From contig JAOVVO010000040.1 of the NCBI GenBank assembly GCA_028564675.1, positions 62,001 to 126,000 on the forward strand: 64,000 nt of DNA, read 5' to 3'. The position numbers were made by a program, and so were the translations under genes. A model generated the notes under the pieces. The model searched no databases and had not been told where the DNA came from. It saw only the letters and a program-made list of their open reading frames with translations. Below, in pieces: positions 48,912 to 61,989 of the stretch. This DNA is from Onchocerca lupi (lineage: Eukaryota; Nematoda; Chromadorea; Rhabditida; Onchocercidae). Each line of letters opens with the position of its first letter. The first letter of the stretch is position 1.

Positions 48912-50524
48912 CTATTTTGAGATGATTTAACGAGAAAACGATTGGAATATCTCGATTGGAATTACTGAGCCAAGAACGATTTTGTTGTTGCCTGGGGCAA
49001 CAACCAGACACTATATACTAGGACATTTATTTGCAACGTTATGCAAAATTGCTGTCTTGATCACTAAGAAATACTCATTATTCCTGAATCTTTTAAGGAA
49101 ATAAAAAAAAAAAACTTTTTAAAAAATTCTTTAGGAATTTTTAATAAGATCGAAAAATTAAAAATAAATAAAGCGTATTTATTTTGATGACTGCTACTAA
49201 TTAATTATTGCTATTCTTAAAGCTGTTTGAGATTTTTAATTGATTGGGAAATTTTTTTTTATTTCTAATCAAAAGATCAGAAGATCAAGCAGTTTTATGA
49301 AGAACTAATCAAAAGTTTCAACCTTTATGATGTTGAATTTATAGTTTTATTTTTCTTTTTACTTCTGATGAATTGAGTGAATTATTTTTTTTTTTTTTGA
49401 AGCTATCAGGTTGGATTCGACAGGATAATTATATTTTAATCAAAAGTTTGTCTAAAGTAGTGTGCAACGAACGCTGCTTATGGATTAATTAATTAATTAA
49501 TTAATTACAGGATCTGATGTTTAGTGTTTCGGATGTGAGGTAAAGTTTATAGTTTTTACCTTGAAAATTTTAAGTTTTATTATAGCATTAGAAATATATT
49601 TGATGTTAAAAAATGCAAGCAAGGAGAAAACAACCCCAATTCTTTAAATTTTTATTATAAAAACTATAATATGAAGATAATTTCTCAATTTCTTTTACGT
49701 ACTGAGGCAAAATTTGTCATCTTTAAGAGAGAAAAACAAATCATCAAAATTAGCAAGATTGTAGATGTTTTATGAAATCAAATTTGAAATATATCTGAGA
49801 TCATTAATTTCGAAACATTCGAAATATTTTTTGATCTTTTTTATTCAAGTCGTCACTTCATATACGCTTTTATTTTTTTTTCTTGCAATAATTATAAATT
49901 TTGATAATTTTAAAAATTTTGATAGAGTAGTAATGCAGGAAAGAATGAATATTTTGACAGCTTACATTTCCTGGTACCTTGCACATCATATCAACATGGT
50001 GACAGTGATTGTGGACAGTCAAAAACATACCTGAATAAATCAACAAAACAGCTGGACAATCCCGACCGTGCTAATCACGAAAGCAAATGATAATTTTGTC
50101 TGATTTAAATTTATAATTTTGGTTGAAAACAAAGCCATTTTAAAGATCGGTTAATAGGCGAAATACTCTTTTTTTTAATTTTATAATCGGCTAATTGCAT
50201 ATTTGATTTGAATTCGAATTTTTTAATTTCAAATTTATTATATTTCCATTAAGTATGCAACGAATTCTTTTCAAAAGTGAGCTAATTTATTGGAGGACAA
50301 TTGTTTTCATCTTCTTGTCCTTTTTCCTTTCCCGCTTCTGCGTCACTTTTAGAAATTTTTCAAATTCAATTAAAGTATGACATTGCAAAGTTTTGAAGAA
50401 AGTCTACAAAAATTCTAAGATTATTCAAATAAATAGCTTGAAGATGAAATTTCCTATTTTCTAGTTGCATTTGACGCAAATATTCACTGATTTGTTTCAT
50501 AGCAAAATTCTTTTCAAAATCAAG
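48912..50524. promoter_or_regulatory. divergent intergenic region between mks-2 and the Asn/Trp-rich gene
   Basis: 1.6 kb between head-to-head genes. Apart from the X-box near mks-2 it has an ATTA-ladder (ATTAATTAATTAATTAATTA) at 49485-49508 and AT-rich sequence. An open frame at 49765-50034 is AT-rich and has no matching splice context, so I do not call it. Confidence 0.4.
48984..49004 (-). promoter_or_regulatory. palindromic RFX/DAF-19 X-box upstream of mks-2
   Basis: GTTGTTGCC-TGG-GGCAACAAC is a perfect 9-bp inverted repeat with a 3-bp spacer. It contains the RFX half-sites GTNRCC and RGYAAC exactly (GTTGCC, GGCAAC). It ends 73 nt before the mks-2 ATG, in the distance range where nematode ciliary genes carry their X-box. 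DAF-19 is the RFX factor that switches on ciliary genes in C. elegans. Confidence 0.75.
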
Positions 50525-51988
50525 ATGCGATTTTCGCTGATGTTTTCTTCAACACTGTAAGTTTCCAAAATTCTACAATTTTTGAAAAATAATTTTTCTG
50601 AAAACTGTTTAATGATATTGTTATAAAAAAAAATTGCTATGAAGTAAAAGAGTAAAAAATATGTTGAAAAAAAATTTAAATGCCATCCTTCTGTTATTTT
50701 CTAACGATTTAGAAAATACGAAATTTCAAAAAGCAATCAATAATTAAATATTATTGTTCAGTATGTTATGAAGTATTTTTCCTTATCATCTGAATAATAC
50801 TTGACTTTTTTTCTCGAGTAAAAGAATTTTGTTAGTAAAATACATACGGAGATATTTTAAAATTTCGAGAAATGACCATTAAATCCCTGTTTATTGATCA
50901 TTTCTCAAACATTTTTTTTAAATTATTTGAAATTTAAAATATCAAACAAAATCTAAACTGTCTAATAATAGTAATCAGTTGAAGCTTGGAAATATTTGCT
51001 TTCTTATCAAATCTTTCTTATAAGGAAATATTTAAATATGTCATTTATAGGTTACTATCGATGACCATTTATGAGGCTGCAATCATCAAAGAAGATTGCG
51101 AAAAAGACATTCGCAAAGTAAGTAAGCAAATATCGATTAAATTCAAGAATATCTTCTATTCGAGAAACATGGCTTATTTGTGCATCGATCATTCCGAATT
51201 CATCGTTTCAGTTTATTATTTCAGCCGAATCATTTCAGGACGAAGCAGTCTCTAGAACATCTGCGCATCGTTTTAAACAACAAAATCAACGACAATCACA
51301 AGTTGATAATCAACAACGATATGATAATACCGATGATCAGTCAATATGGAATCATAATGATCTACCGTGGAACAGCAACAACAACAATGATGATAGTCCA
51401 TTAAGGAATCATGATAACAGTAAATTATGGAATCATGAAAGCAACAACAATAAGGAATCATGGAATCATGAGAACAACAACAATAAGGAATCATGGAATC
51501 ATGAAAACAATAACAATAAGGAATCATGGAATCATGATAGGAACAACGATAATAATCAACCATCACCATCATCATCATCATCATCACCATGGAATCCTAA
51601 TTTGGAGAGGAATTGGTACAATGGTGAATGGCATGATAAGAATCGGAATCCCTCGGACAGCAACAATGGTCGAAGTTTTTTGAACAAATACACCAGTAAT
51701 GAATGGAATCCTAGAGACAGTAGCAACAATCAAGGTTGGAATCGATGGATTCGTAATAGATGGGATGAATGGGACAGCAGTAATAACAATAACTCAAATA
51801 TGAATCTTGGCTGGAATCGTTGGAGCAATAAGCATGGCCAAAATATTCGATTAGATGGATACAATGAGCCGAATAATGGTCATTTTATCTGTGATTGCAA
51901 GTTCATTAATTTTTCTAATGAAAATGATGACGAAAATTACACATCTTCTTATAATCCGAATAATCAGGCCAATAATCTTACAATATAA
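50525..51988 (+). CDS. secreted Asn/Trp-rich low-complexity protein of unknown family
   Basis: Exons 50525-50556, 51051-51117 and 51239-51988 keep phase and give 282 residues. Exons 1-2 assemble a signal peptide (MRFSLMFSSTLLLSMTIYEA) followed by AIIKEDCEKDIRK. Exon 3 encodes one long frame very rich in Asn, Trp, Ser, Asp and Gln. It has three perfect-period 33-bp units (KESWNHENNNN), a Ser-run PSPSSSSSSP, repeated WNP/WNRW motifs (NEWNPRD, GWNRWIRNRWDEWD, GWNRWSNK) and a C-terminal part with a CDCK motif. The order and the lack of any globular domain suggest an extracellular matrix, gland or adhesive-type protein, but I recognise no family. An alternative acceptor at 51223 in the same frame is possible. 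Confidence 0.65.
51440..51545 (+). repeat. coding tandem repeat, 33 bp x 3
   Basis: AACAACAACAATAAGGAATC, then ATGGAATCATGA(G/A), is repeated three times with few changes inside exon 3 of the Asn/Trp-rich gene. It encodes 11-residue units (ESWNHENNNNK). The third ends in GATAGG. Confidence 0.85.
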
Positions 51989-54900
51989 AAGCCAAGCAAA
52001 GAAATGAATCCAACTGCAAAATTTTGCTCTCTCTAAAATTAGAAATTCATCGTCATTTTGAAAGTTCCAAAAACTAGCATATAATTAATAATGGAATTTA
52101 AATACTTGAAATAATTTATTCTGTCGATCAAATTATGAAATATTTTCCTTCAATTTGTTCATAGCTATGAATAAAAAAAAAATTACATGTAATAGTTTTA
52201 CATAAAAATAAATAATAATAATAATCTGTTCTGTTCATTAGCATATCAGAACTCTCCAAAAAGGATTAAGAAAGAAAACTGGATAAGAATAAATTCTGTA
52301 AAAATAATCGATGCCAAAAAATTAGATGAAATTTCGATTTAAAAATAAATCATTTCTTTGGTAACAAAATTATACTTCATAAATAAATTCAGCATCAAAA
52401 AAAAAAAAGACTGAAATTCAAATTTGAATTTTAGAAATTAAATGATGAGGAATATTGCACAGTCATCATCAATTGTGATTCGAAAAATTTTTAAAAAAAT
52501 CGTCAAAAAAAGTGTAACTTTAAAATGAAAACTAAATCAGGGTATGATAAAATTCCATTGTCAACATTCATTACATTCAAAAATTTGAGTGTGATAATTG
52601 GTGACAAATGCAATCTTCTAATTTAATTGATTATTTTGAAAAATTCAAACTTTATATTTCTATTTATGGAAATTCAATTTATATATTTTGAAAAAGTAAT
52701 AAAAACTTTTTGATAATTGCGGAGGATTTATTTCAAAGATCGTACTAATATAATTTGCTATGCTATCCTATGTGATGGTCAGTTGATGATGATGATAATG
52801 ATGAGGGGACAAATGCCGATGACCTTAATAGTAAATATTTCATAACGGCACTATTATTTCTGACCTTTTACATATCTTAAATTACAAATGCCCCTGGAAT
52901 TTAAAAAGCTTAACATCTTTTATCTTATGCTACAAATTTAGATTTGTCGGAAAAAGCGAAATTATTCTTTGAACCATAGATCATGATGAAAGAGTCAAAA
53001 AATAAATCGTTATAACGAAATAGATATCGCACATGGTAGAAATTTGTAATATTTCTCAGACAAATGAATCATTTATCCCAAATCTCAGAACAAAGAAATC
53101 ACTTTGTTGTTTGCTAGAAATATTTCGATTTTTCCAAAAATTTCGATGATTGATTTTGTCATGGAATGAATGTCTGGCATATTAAAAAATTAATCTTTCG
53201 AGGCGTTCTATGTTTTTGAAAGCAAAATTTCTTTTTGACAAATTTTTCCTCTTCGCTTTATTTAGTAGATAAAATTTTTCATTTAAAATAAAAGCGCAAG
53301 AACTTTCGAAATGGTAAATATTCTAGATTAAAGTTGTTATTAGCAATACATTGCTAAATCTACTTTATGCAAGAATAAAATTTAATTTTCAACCAAATTT
53401 TCTCACTATTCGAAGGGGAAAGTTGTCAGTTAAGCTTTTAAAATTCAAGAAAGATTTGCATTAGTCGTTATTTATCTTATTAGACAATATTGATGTCGCA
53501 GAAAGTCATAGTTCATTGCTTTTGAATAATATTAGCATGTAAATACAAATATGTTTTTAAAAATTTTTTTAATTTTCAATTCAATTTAATTCAGTCCAAT
53601 TCCTGTGAAAATTTTACAGTCGAATTGAAATGACTTCTTATCACTGAAATTAAATTTATTCTCGAATTGAAATGATTTTTTAATTCATTACAAAAAAATT
53701 TCATCATGAAATCGTATAAAGAAAAACTTGAATGGGAATTCAAAAAAAAAAAAAAAAAAAAAAGAAAAAAGAAAGTAAACTAAAACACTATAATCATTTT
53801 AATATACAACTAAACAGTATCATAAATGTATTTATGCTGTGTATATATTTAAAAAAGAAAGAATTTCTAAAATTTTAGTATTTTAAAAATGACAAGTAAT
53901 TAATTAACTGTCAATGTTATTCTGCATGTTTTACGCTTAAAATTATTACTGCTTGAGATGACATCGCAAAACTTTATTTTAGAAATATGCGACAAAGGGA
54001 GAAGATGGTAGAGAATGACAACAAAGATGCACACATATCAACAATCATCGTCAACATCACCACTCAATTAAACAAACGATGACATCCGAAGGCAAACGAC
54101 AATTTGCGATTTCGTCGATTTGTTGATTTTTATACAACTTGGCAACTTCTCATCCAATCGGAGTCCTCTCAAATTTCTCAATTTCGTATTAATTTCAATT
54201 TAATAAATTAAAAATTTTTGAAATATACCTTTTTCAACATTATCTGTTATTGTTTGTTATTTTAAGGCTTCTACAAAATGATATCACCAAAAGATATCGT
54301 CAAAGATAACAAATCTTAAATGATCTTGAGAAATGACGAATAATATTGAAAAAGAATTTTTAATAAAAAATTAATACCAAAAAAGTGCAAAATATTGTCA
54401 TCTAATTCTTTCTATTTATTTATGTAAATTATTTATGGCACAATCGAATTTACTCATACCTTTTTGAAAAAAAAAATTTCGTAAATAGTTTTTGACTTTT
54501 TTCAATCTTTCATGGAATAAACATTTAATACATCTGATATATCGATCTGTTGCTATTTCAAGTAATTATTTTAAATAATAATGACTTGATATTTTTTTTT
54601 TTTTAAGATACGACCTTTGTCGTTATCTTTACTATGAAATAATTACAAGTAAATTCCATCAATTATAATTTGTACTTAAATTTAAATTTAAATTTAATTT
54701 AGTCGTTTAATCTTTGTCACATTTGCATCAAATTTTCATCATTTCTTTTTCTTTTTTTTCAATTATTTCTTTAATTTCCATTTGTTTTATCTCTTTAATA
54801 ATCAATATGGAGAATAAATGAAAGAAACAGCCAAATTAACTTTGCTGATTATGTTGTCATGAAGTTGTTGAGAATATTGAAGAAGCCATTGAAAATGACA

Positions 54901-57900
54901 TTTATTATGAATTGTTATTGCAAATGCCAAGAATTGCTATTATTGCTTTTCGACGATGAAATAAAATTTGACTTCAAAATGGCGTACATTTTTCGTTTTG
55001 CATAATAATGAGCTTTTTTCTTCTTCTGATTTGTTCCATTCTATTTCTATCATTTTTTGATATTTTTAATTCAAAAGGAAAATTTTCCAATTTCACTCAT
55101 CATTTAGGAGAAAAAAGGTAAAAGAAAAAAAAAGATTTTTTTCAATTCATAATTTTGTTTTCAAAATCTAACCAAAGCACTAACTTTTTTATTTCATTTC
55201 TCAAAAAATTTTAGCGAAAATTATTTTAATTCATACATTTTATTCATCTTGCTAACCGTAATTCCATTTTAAATCTATCTATGCCAAGGTCAATAAACTA
55301 TGACAAACTGTCAAATATTTGAATAATTGATGAAGAATTAAATGACAATATCTTTTCATATTATTTCTATTTAACACAATTTATTTGAATTTTATTATGA
55401 TTCGAAATTTTAACTAGTTCTAATTCATTTCGTTTATATGCCTGTTATAATAAATTCTGATTGGTGTTGTCATATTTGAGCAATTGAATGAAATTGAAAA
55501 ATATTATTGTCAATCCATAGGTATTACTTTGCGATTAGTTAAATTCATAGTTTGAGAAAATTTATTTAATGCATCATCTTATCATCGCAATTTGTTGCGA
55601 GTTTGTCATCGCATGTAACTAATAAATATATTTTGACAAAAAAAAAAGAAATCTTTTTCGAGGATATCCCATCATTCAGAATGTCACATCAGACAACAAC
55701 TGTCTAGACCCGAAGTGCTAGGCTTATTAATCGTAGTCGGTCAAAATCAGCCTATTTCTTCTTGCTTATGGAAGCTATCCGAAGTTTGTACTTTGCATAA
55801 CTTTAACAAATATTAAATAATCATTTCTTCTGAACAATCGATGAGATGAATGCAAATTTAATATAAACAAATTGAAAATTCCAAAATTTAATTTTCGTCA
55901 TAAAATTTTAATCAAACGCTTTTGTACACTTATAAAATCCATTCAAATGTAATTTGAAGAAGTCATTCCAATAATCAAAATAATCAAACTTTTCAAAGAC
56001 ATGAATTTTATTCAAATCAATTTGTTTATTTGAGCATAATTTTTAAGGAAAAATTAATTTATACATAATGTTGTCAATTATTCCTTCTACTTTACTAATA
56101 TTCCTTTTTTTTTTGTTTGACTTTACGATTGATTGTGCAAAGATCAAATTTCTTAAAATTTTCATTTTGAAAAACAAGCTTTTACGATAAACAAGATAAT
56201 TTATCACCAATAAGTACGTCATTCTTTTTGCAAATATCATCATCCTTTCTCTTTCCGATTCATAAAGCGAATTTTAAATTATGCATGTTAGAATTTTCCC
56301 ATAGTTTTCCGCAAACATATTTTATTCTGATAAGAATTTAGTTATTTGCAGAACAAACTATCCAATTTCCATTTATTTTTCTGACAAAAATTTATTTTCA
56401 ATAAAAGAATGCAATAATAAAAGCGAAATTTGCAAGTCGATTAGAAAAATTTTGTAGTCTTGAATTGAATTTTTGTATTTCTTTTTTTGAGAATTATAAT
56501 GGAAAATTTGCCCCAAATAATTCCAAAATTGTACTTTAATCACTGCAGTTTAATTGCAATAATTAAAAATAACTAAATATGGAGGCAAAAAAAAGTTTCA
56601 AGATTTCCTAAGACATCGAGAATGCTTGATTCTCGATAGATTGGTATTACTAAAAGTTTAAGTAGTAAGGCTGTCTAATCTAAATTAATCTTTTTTTGTT
56701 CAGGCTCAGGATTTAAAATGAAAATAATCAAATATAAATCAAATTCTTGGTTTAGATTTTTTCGTTTTGAATTATCAGATAATGCATGACATTTTGCTCT
56801 TATCACCTTATCAATAATTCTATCATTATTAGCAATAAAATGAATAATTGATTTATGCTATCTTAATATATTCATCTTTTCGAATAATTTTAATAATATT
56901 AAAGGTTTGAAAAAAAATTTCCCGTGCTATTATCTCATCAAAAGATACATCAAACTTCTTCATCTTTTTTTGTCCAAATTTAGAATGAAAAAAAAAAAAA
57001 GAAATATTCTTTTCTTCTTACTTGATAGTGAAGATAACAGTGAAAAAAGTAATAGCATTTGTGTCAAAATATTCTTCTACTTGGTTTTTTGAATATTTGA
57101 AAAAGTTGTATTGACAAATTGATTTCAAACAAAAATATATTCTTTTTTCTTTTTCTTTCCTCCTAAAGTGATAAATTGGAAGAAAAAGTGAAGAATAAAT
57201 GTGTATGTTTAAGTTTGTCTAATGTTTATTTTCTGATTCAACCATCGTAATATATATAAAATATCATCTATCATCCTTTCTTCCATCGATGATTTCATTC
57301 AAATTTTATGCATGAAAAGAATTTCGAAGCTTCAAATTTTAGATGCACTTTTTTAAGATTCAAATTAATGCATCTAAAAATTTCTTTTTAAAAAACTATG
57401 AGAAAATGCATCTTTCGTTTTCAAAATATTATTTTTATCTAACTTCATCTAATTGCTATCAATATTATTAGAATTTATTGAAATAATAAAAAATGATTTT
57501 ATCGATATAAATTAATCACTTTTATATGCCCTCCAAAAAAAGTTCATCATTTAAAGTTGTTAAATTATCACCTGACGATCTTACTGATTATAGCTTTTCA
57601 ATTTAAATTCATATCGATTATTTTAAATTCATATTGATCACTTTAAATTCACATTGATCTGCTCATCAGATTTCTCTCCTATTGTAAGAATAAATTTTTT
57701 TGAATCACTTTGAATTAATTTCCTAAAAATACCCAGAAATTATTTAAAGCTATTTTTAGCAGGTTTTTTTAAAGTTATCCAAGCAATATTTGTCCCGATT
57801 GATTATAATTTCTGAAATCTCTATAAAATGATTTGATTGCAACGAATTTAGACCGATACTATATTAATCATTAAGTTTTGTTAATTGTTTCGATACTCGA

Positions 57901-58980
57901 GTATAAAATTTTTAGCCGGAAATTTAATTTTTCTCAGGTTTATTACTATTTAACATACTAACGGCATTGTATTATTTATTAAAAATTTTAATTTAGCATT
58001 CTGGAATAAACTTTTTTCATTTATCCATTGATTATTAAAGAATTTTCATTTCATGTTTTTGCTATCTTAACTCTTTTTTTTAATATAATATTCGATAAAT
58101 CTTCATTTTGTTGCACTCAAAGTTCCCATTTTAATGAAAATTTACTTCCTGTTGAATATGAATCTTTCAAGCGTATATATTCATAATCGCATCTTATTAA
58201 AGACACATTAAAAGGAAACTAATAGACCTGATAAAGTCTCCAAAAATCATTTTATTAGCGTAGGAGAAGTTACTAATTATTGATTTGTTTGGTTATTAAT
58301 TTTTTTTTTTTTTTTTTTTTTACAAGCTATACATGCAAAATTTCATTGATTTTTTAAAGTATTACTTTACATACATGATAATCCTGATAAACAAGTTCTG
58401 CTCAATGATTAATTATCGTATCATGATATAATCAATTGATGATAACTGAAATGATAGAATCTGATAAATAATTCTGCTTAGTGATTAACATAATAGTAAC
58501 CCAATAAACAATTCTGCTCAGAATGATTAGTTGTACAGTAACGGAATGAATGATAGCTTGCAAGAAATACTTATAAAAATTATTCTTTTCGTAAATCATA
58601 CTATTTATTTTACTACAAAATTATTGAGTATTTTATATTTTTACTAATTAAGCACATCTTTGATGAATAATTTGGAAATTATAATTAGAATAATCAATTT
58701 CTTCTAATATAAAATATTTGATCTAAAAATTCATGGTAATAGCTAATGGGTTTCAATTAATTAATTTTTATTTAGCATATAAAACATTTCTTCTTATTTT
58801 TGTATGACTTTAACGTCATTAATTCATTGTTATGGGATGATAATTTAGAATTGCTAATTGATAGTTAATGATAATTGATAATTAATGATAATTGCTGATT
58901 ATTTGAGAACAATAATTTGATACTAAAATTAATATCAAAGGTTCAAATGTTTAAAACAAAAATATTTGAATAAAATTTTA
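51989..58980. other. gene desert, left part
   Basis: No exon could be supported on either strand over 7 kb. Open frames are short, AT-rich and without splice context. Small local repeats occur at 57597-57662 (TTTAAATTCATATYGAT three times) and 58380-58560 (AACAATTCTGCTYAGTGATTA three times). A slightly less AT-rich patch near 55660-55770 was examined and shows nothing recognisable. Confidence 0.4.
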
Positions 58981-60135
58981 TTCAAAATTTATAATTTTTA
59001 TCCAAAAAAAAAATTTTTTTTTTCTTTGGCCTTTCCCTATATTCGCACTTTGTCAGCATTGCTTCATTTCATGGTCTAAAATTGCTAGGCTTGTGAATAT
59101 TTTTCATCCTCATTTTCGAAGCCTATTACTTTCCTCTTGGCTCTAAATTTTTCATATTATCGCTTCAATCATTCAGTCTTTCAAGATTGGCCTTATATTC
59201 TTGTTTTTTGCTATAAGACCTAGTCTAACAACCTATATATGGCTAATAGTTCCCTTTACATCTGCTGTAGTCTAGGCCTAGGCTAACCTATATGTATATG
59301 GCTAGTAATTCTCCTTTGCATCTTTTTCTCTCGTTTCCATCATCAATTTCAAACCTTTTAAACGATGTAAAAGATATCCATCCTTGAAAGCACTTTCATT
59401 CTATGAATTTCCTTAAATTACACACTATTCCTGCTGCTTCTAGCAAGCCAAATTATTTTTTCTACCGAACAAATGCTTCATTCATTCGTTTATCACTTCC
59501 CAATTATAATATCGGCTGGCTGGGCACCTGTATCTCGACTCGAGCCTAGGCTGCTTTCTCTGTCCCAATACTACACTACACTACAGTAATCTTCGAAGAT
59601 GAGTTAGTTGTGAAGTGTCATGAAATGAGATGGCTGTGTGGTGGACTAATGCATTGATTTTTCTTGCCGGATGGATGGATAGATAAAGAAAGAAAATGGC
59701 CGCAAGCCTTAAATTGCTTTGCTATGGAATTCTTGCATATATATATGAGGCCTTGGGCCCCAGGCTAATACTTCCGACTTCTGACTTCTAATACCATTAG
59801 CTTTTGAATTTGATCCAAAGCAATGAAAGCCACTGTTAACTTCTACGACAAGAGACTTAAAACCCTTTGGCAAATTCCGTCTCTGCGCCTAAATTTGCAT
59901 CTCATAAGCTTTTTCCTCAATCCTAACAGCTTGGCCAGCTGGCCTGGTTAGGCAAGCATACATGTTCCTAATATACTTTCTCAAATAATCTGACACTCGA
60001 ACATCTGATGTCAAATGGTTTCTTGCTGTTGCATCCTCTTCTCTTCCCTTCTCCTTCGATAAAAACTAAAGACGCACTTGTGACACAAACATGTACAGCA
60101 TGCATTTGCATGCATACGCATGCTGTGCATGTTAA
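58981..60135. other. less AT-rich intergenic island without a gene
   Basis: 59040-60130 is noticeably richer in G and C than its surroundings, with many CTTGGC/GCCTAGGCTA words and a 40-bp duplication (CTAAC..CCTATAT.TGGCTA) at about 59225-59320. No reading frame persists. It could be an old transposon or a noncoding transcript. Confidence 0.35.
60089..60132. repeat. near-perfect inverted repeat (hairpin)
   Basis: ACATGTACAGCATGC is followed after 14 bases by GCATGCTGTGCATGT, which pairs with one mismatch. The loop itself contains GCATGC words, so the stretch is made almost only of TGCATG-type steps. Confidence 0.7.
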
Positions 60136-60717
60136 AATTCCTTGCTAGTCACAATTTTTTATTTTTAAAAAAATTTTTTTTTTTTAATTTTTGTATTTAT
60201 TTCACATTGTTCCTTACCAAAATTCTTTTGCAAATTTAATTTTGTACATGGCAAGTGAGAAGGTATGCAAAATGATGGCCTTGCATTGCTCAGGCTTTCG
60301 ATAAATGAATATTTAGAAGTTAATTAGCTAATATTTAAAGTAGTTAGGTTAGTTAATTAATTTATGGTCTTTAATTTCTTCTTCCAAATCAATATTATTG
60401 CTAATCCTCATCACTTATTTCACTTAATTTACGCAACATCATTCAATAATTATGATAACATATAGATTTTTTAACTCGAAATTTTTTTAAGAAATTTGAA
60501 AAGATATTAAAAAATTTTAGTTTTAAATGTCTCGAGGAACGTTTAACGATTTTCTGTATTTTTTCGGCGAATTGCATTTTGAAATTAGCCAATTATTGAA
60601 TTAATCATATCTGATGATATTGGATTGAATTCGAAAATTGGATTCAGAAATGAAGTTGACGAAAAAGAAAAAAAAGAAGCAAAATAGATCAATGAAAATA
60701 TATTTGATATCAAATAA

Positions 60718-60832
60718 GTCAGAGGTCAAATGAGCTAAGCAAGCTAGTCTAAGCTGGTTGGATTAGACCTTCTCAAGGTCAAATGGGCTAATCAAGCAAG
60801 CCTAGACTAATTGGATTAGACTTTCTGCGTCA
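60718..60832. repeat. 57-bp direct duplication
   Basis: AGGTCAAATGRGCTAA.CAAGCNAG and CTA..CTGGTTGGATTAGAC-like sequence occurs twice in tandem, with about 85 percent identity by eye. Confidence 0.6.
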
Positions 60833-61989
60833 CAAAAGTTATTTCATTTTGAAATTAACTGCTAATCTATGCTTGTATGAGCCGATTTGACTAAAAAGGA
60901 AAGGAAAAAAATGTCGCATATTAAATACATTTAGAATAGTCTAGGTTTGTGCAAAATTCAACACCAAAAATTACGGTTGGAAAGAATTTTCTCATATTAG
61001 CCTTGGCTCTCATTAGCTTGGCTCTTGGCTCAAATTTTCATTTAATTTTCGCACATGTTGCAATAATCCAATTTAATTTGCAATATTCCCAAATTGTCTC
61101 TTATTTTATTCATCTTTTATTATTCCTTTTTTTTCTTCCTCTAATAAGCCAAATTTAGAATTGCCTAAAAATAATTCTTCATTTCCATCGAAATGAAATA
61201 ATTACTCATTTCACTTTAGCAAACCGTTTTAGGCGAACAAAAATGCGAACCTTTTGCGATTTCTTTTTGCAACTTTTTCATGAATTTTAATTTTCTTTAA
61301 TTTGAACAAATCCTTAATTAATATTAAATGAAGAGCTAGATTATTATCTTTCGTCTCAATTGTTTTAATCATTAATCCATCTAATCATCTATTTTTCTTT
61401 TTTTTTTATCCAAAAATTATGGTTTTCTTTTTTTTTTTTTTATTTTTGTTAGCTTCAAAATGAGCGTATCGAATGCTATGAATTGAAATGGAAAGAGAGA
61501 GAGAGTGAGTGAATGAAATTAATTATAAAAATTATAATTTTCTTTTTTTTTGTTTTATCTAACATTCAGTTAGGAAGTAAAAATTGAAAGGAATTAAAAT
61601 GCTTGCTGAGAAAGTAAGTAATTAGGAAATAGTAATAATTCATAAATGAGTGAGAAAGGAAGGAATGGCATTTAGATTTTTGAAAAATGAAAAAACGTTT
61701 TTTCCATTTTTTTTTTTTTTTTTTTTTTTTCATTTTAATAGCAATTTAAAAGAATGAATGAATGAAATTCGATGGATGAATGGATTGATGATAGCATTAG
61801 TGTGCTAGGAGCAGACAGGAACGATAACGATAACGATTGATAATCCGTCCATGATTTGCATCACTCTTTCAATCTTTTTTTTTAATCAATGAAATATTAC
61901 TTAAATTTTCATTTTCATTCAAATTTGAATAAATCACACTTATTACTTTTTTTCTCTGAAGGAGATAAGTTATCAGAACAAAATCAATA

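Noticed and set aside
49765..50034. 89-codon plus-strand frame with hydrophobic stretches
   Set aside because: The hydrophobicity follows from TTT/ATT-rich DNA; it does not join the Asn/Trp-rich gene in phase.
51273..51590. Long minus-strand frame rich in Met, His, Tyr and Cys opposite the Asn/Trp-rich gene
   Set aside because: It is the antisense shadow of the 33-bp coding repeats; no start context or splice sites support it.
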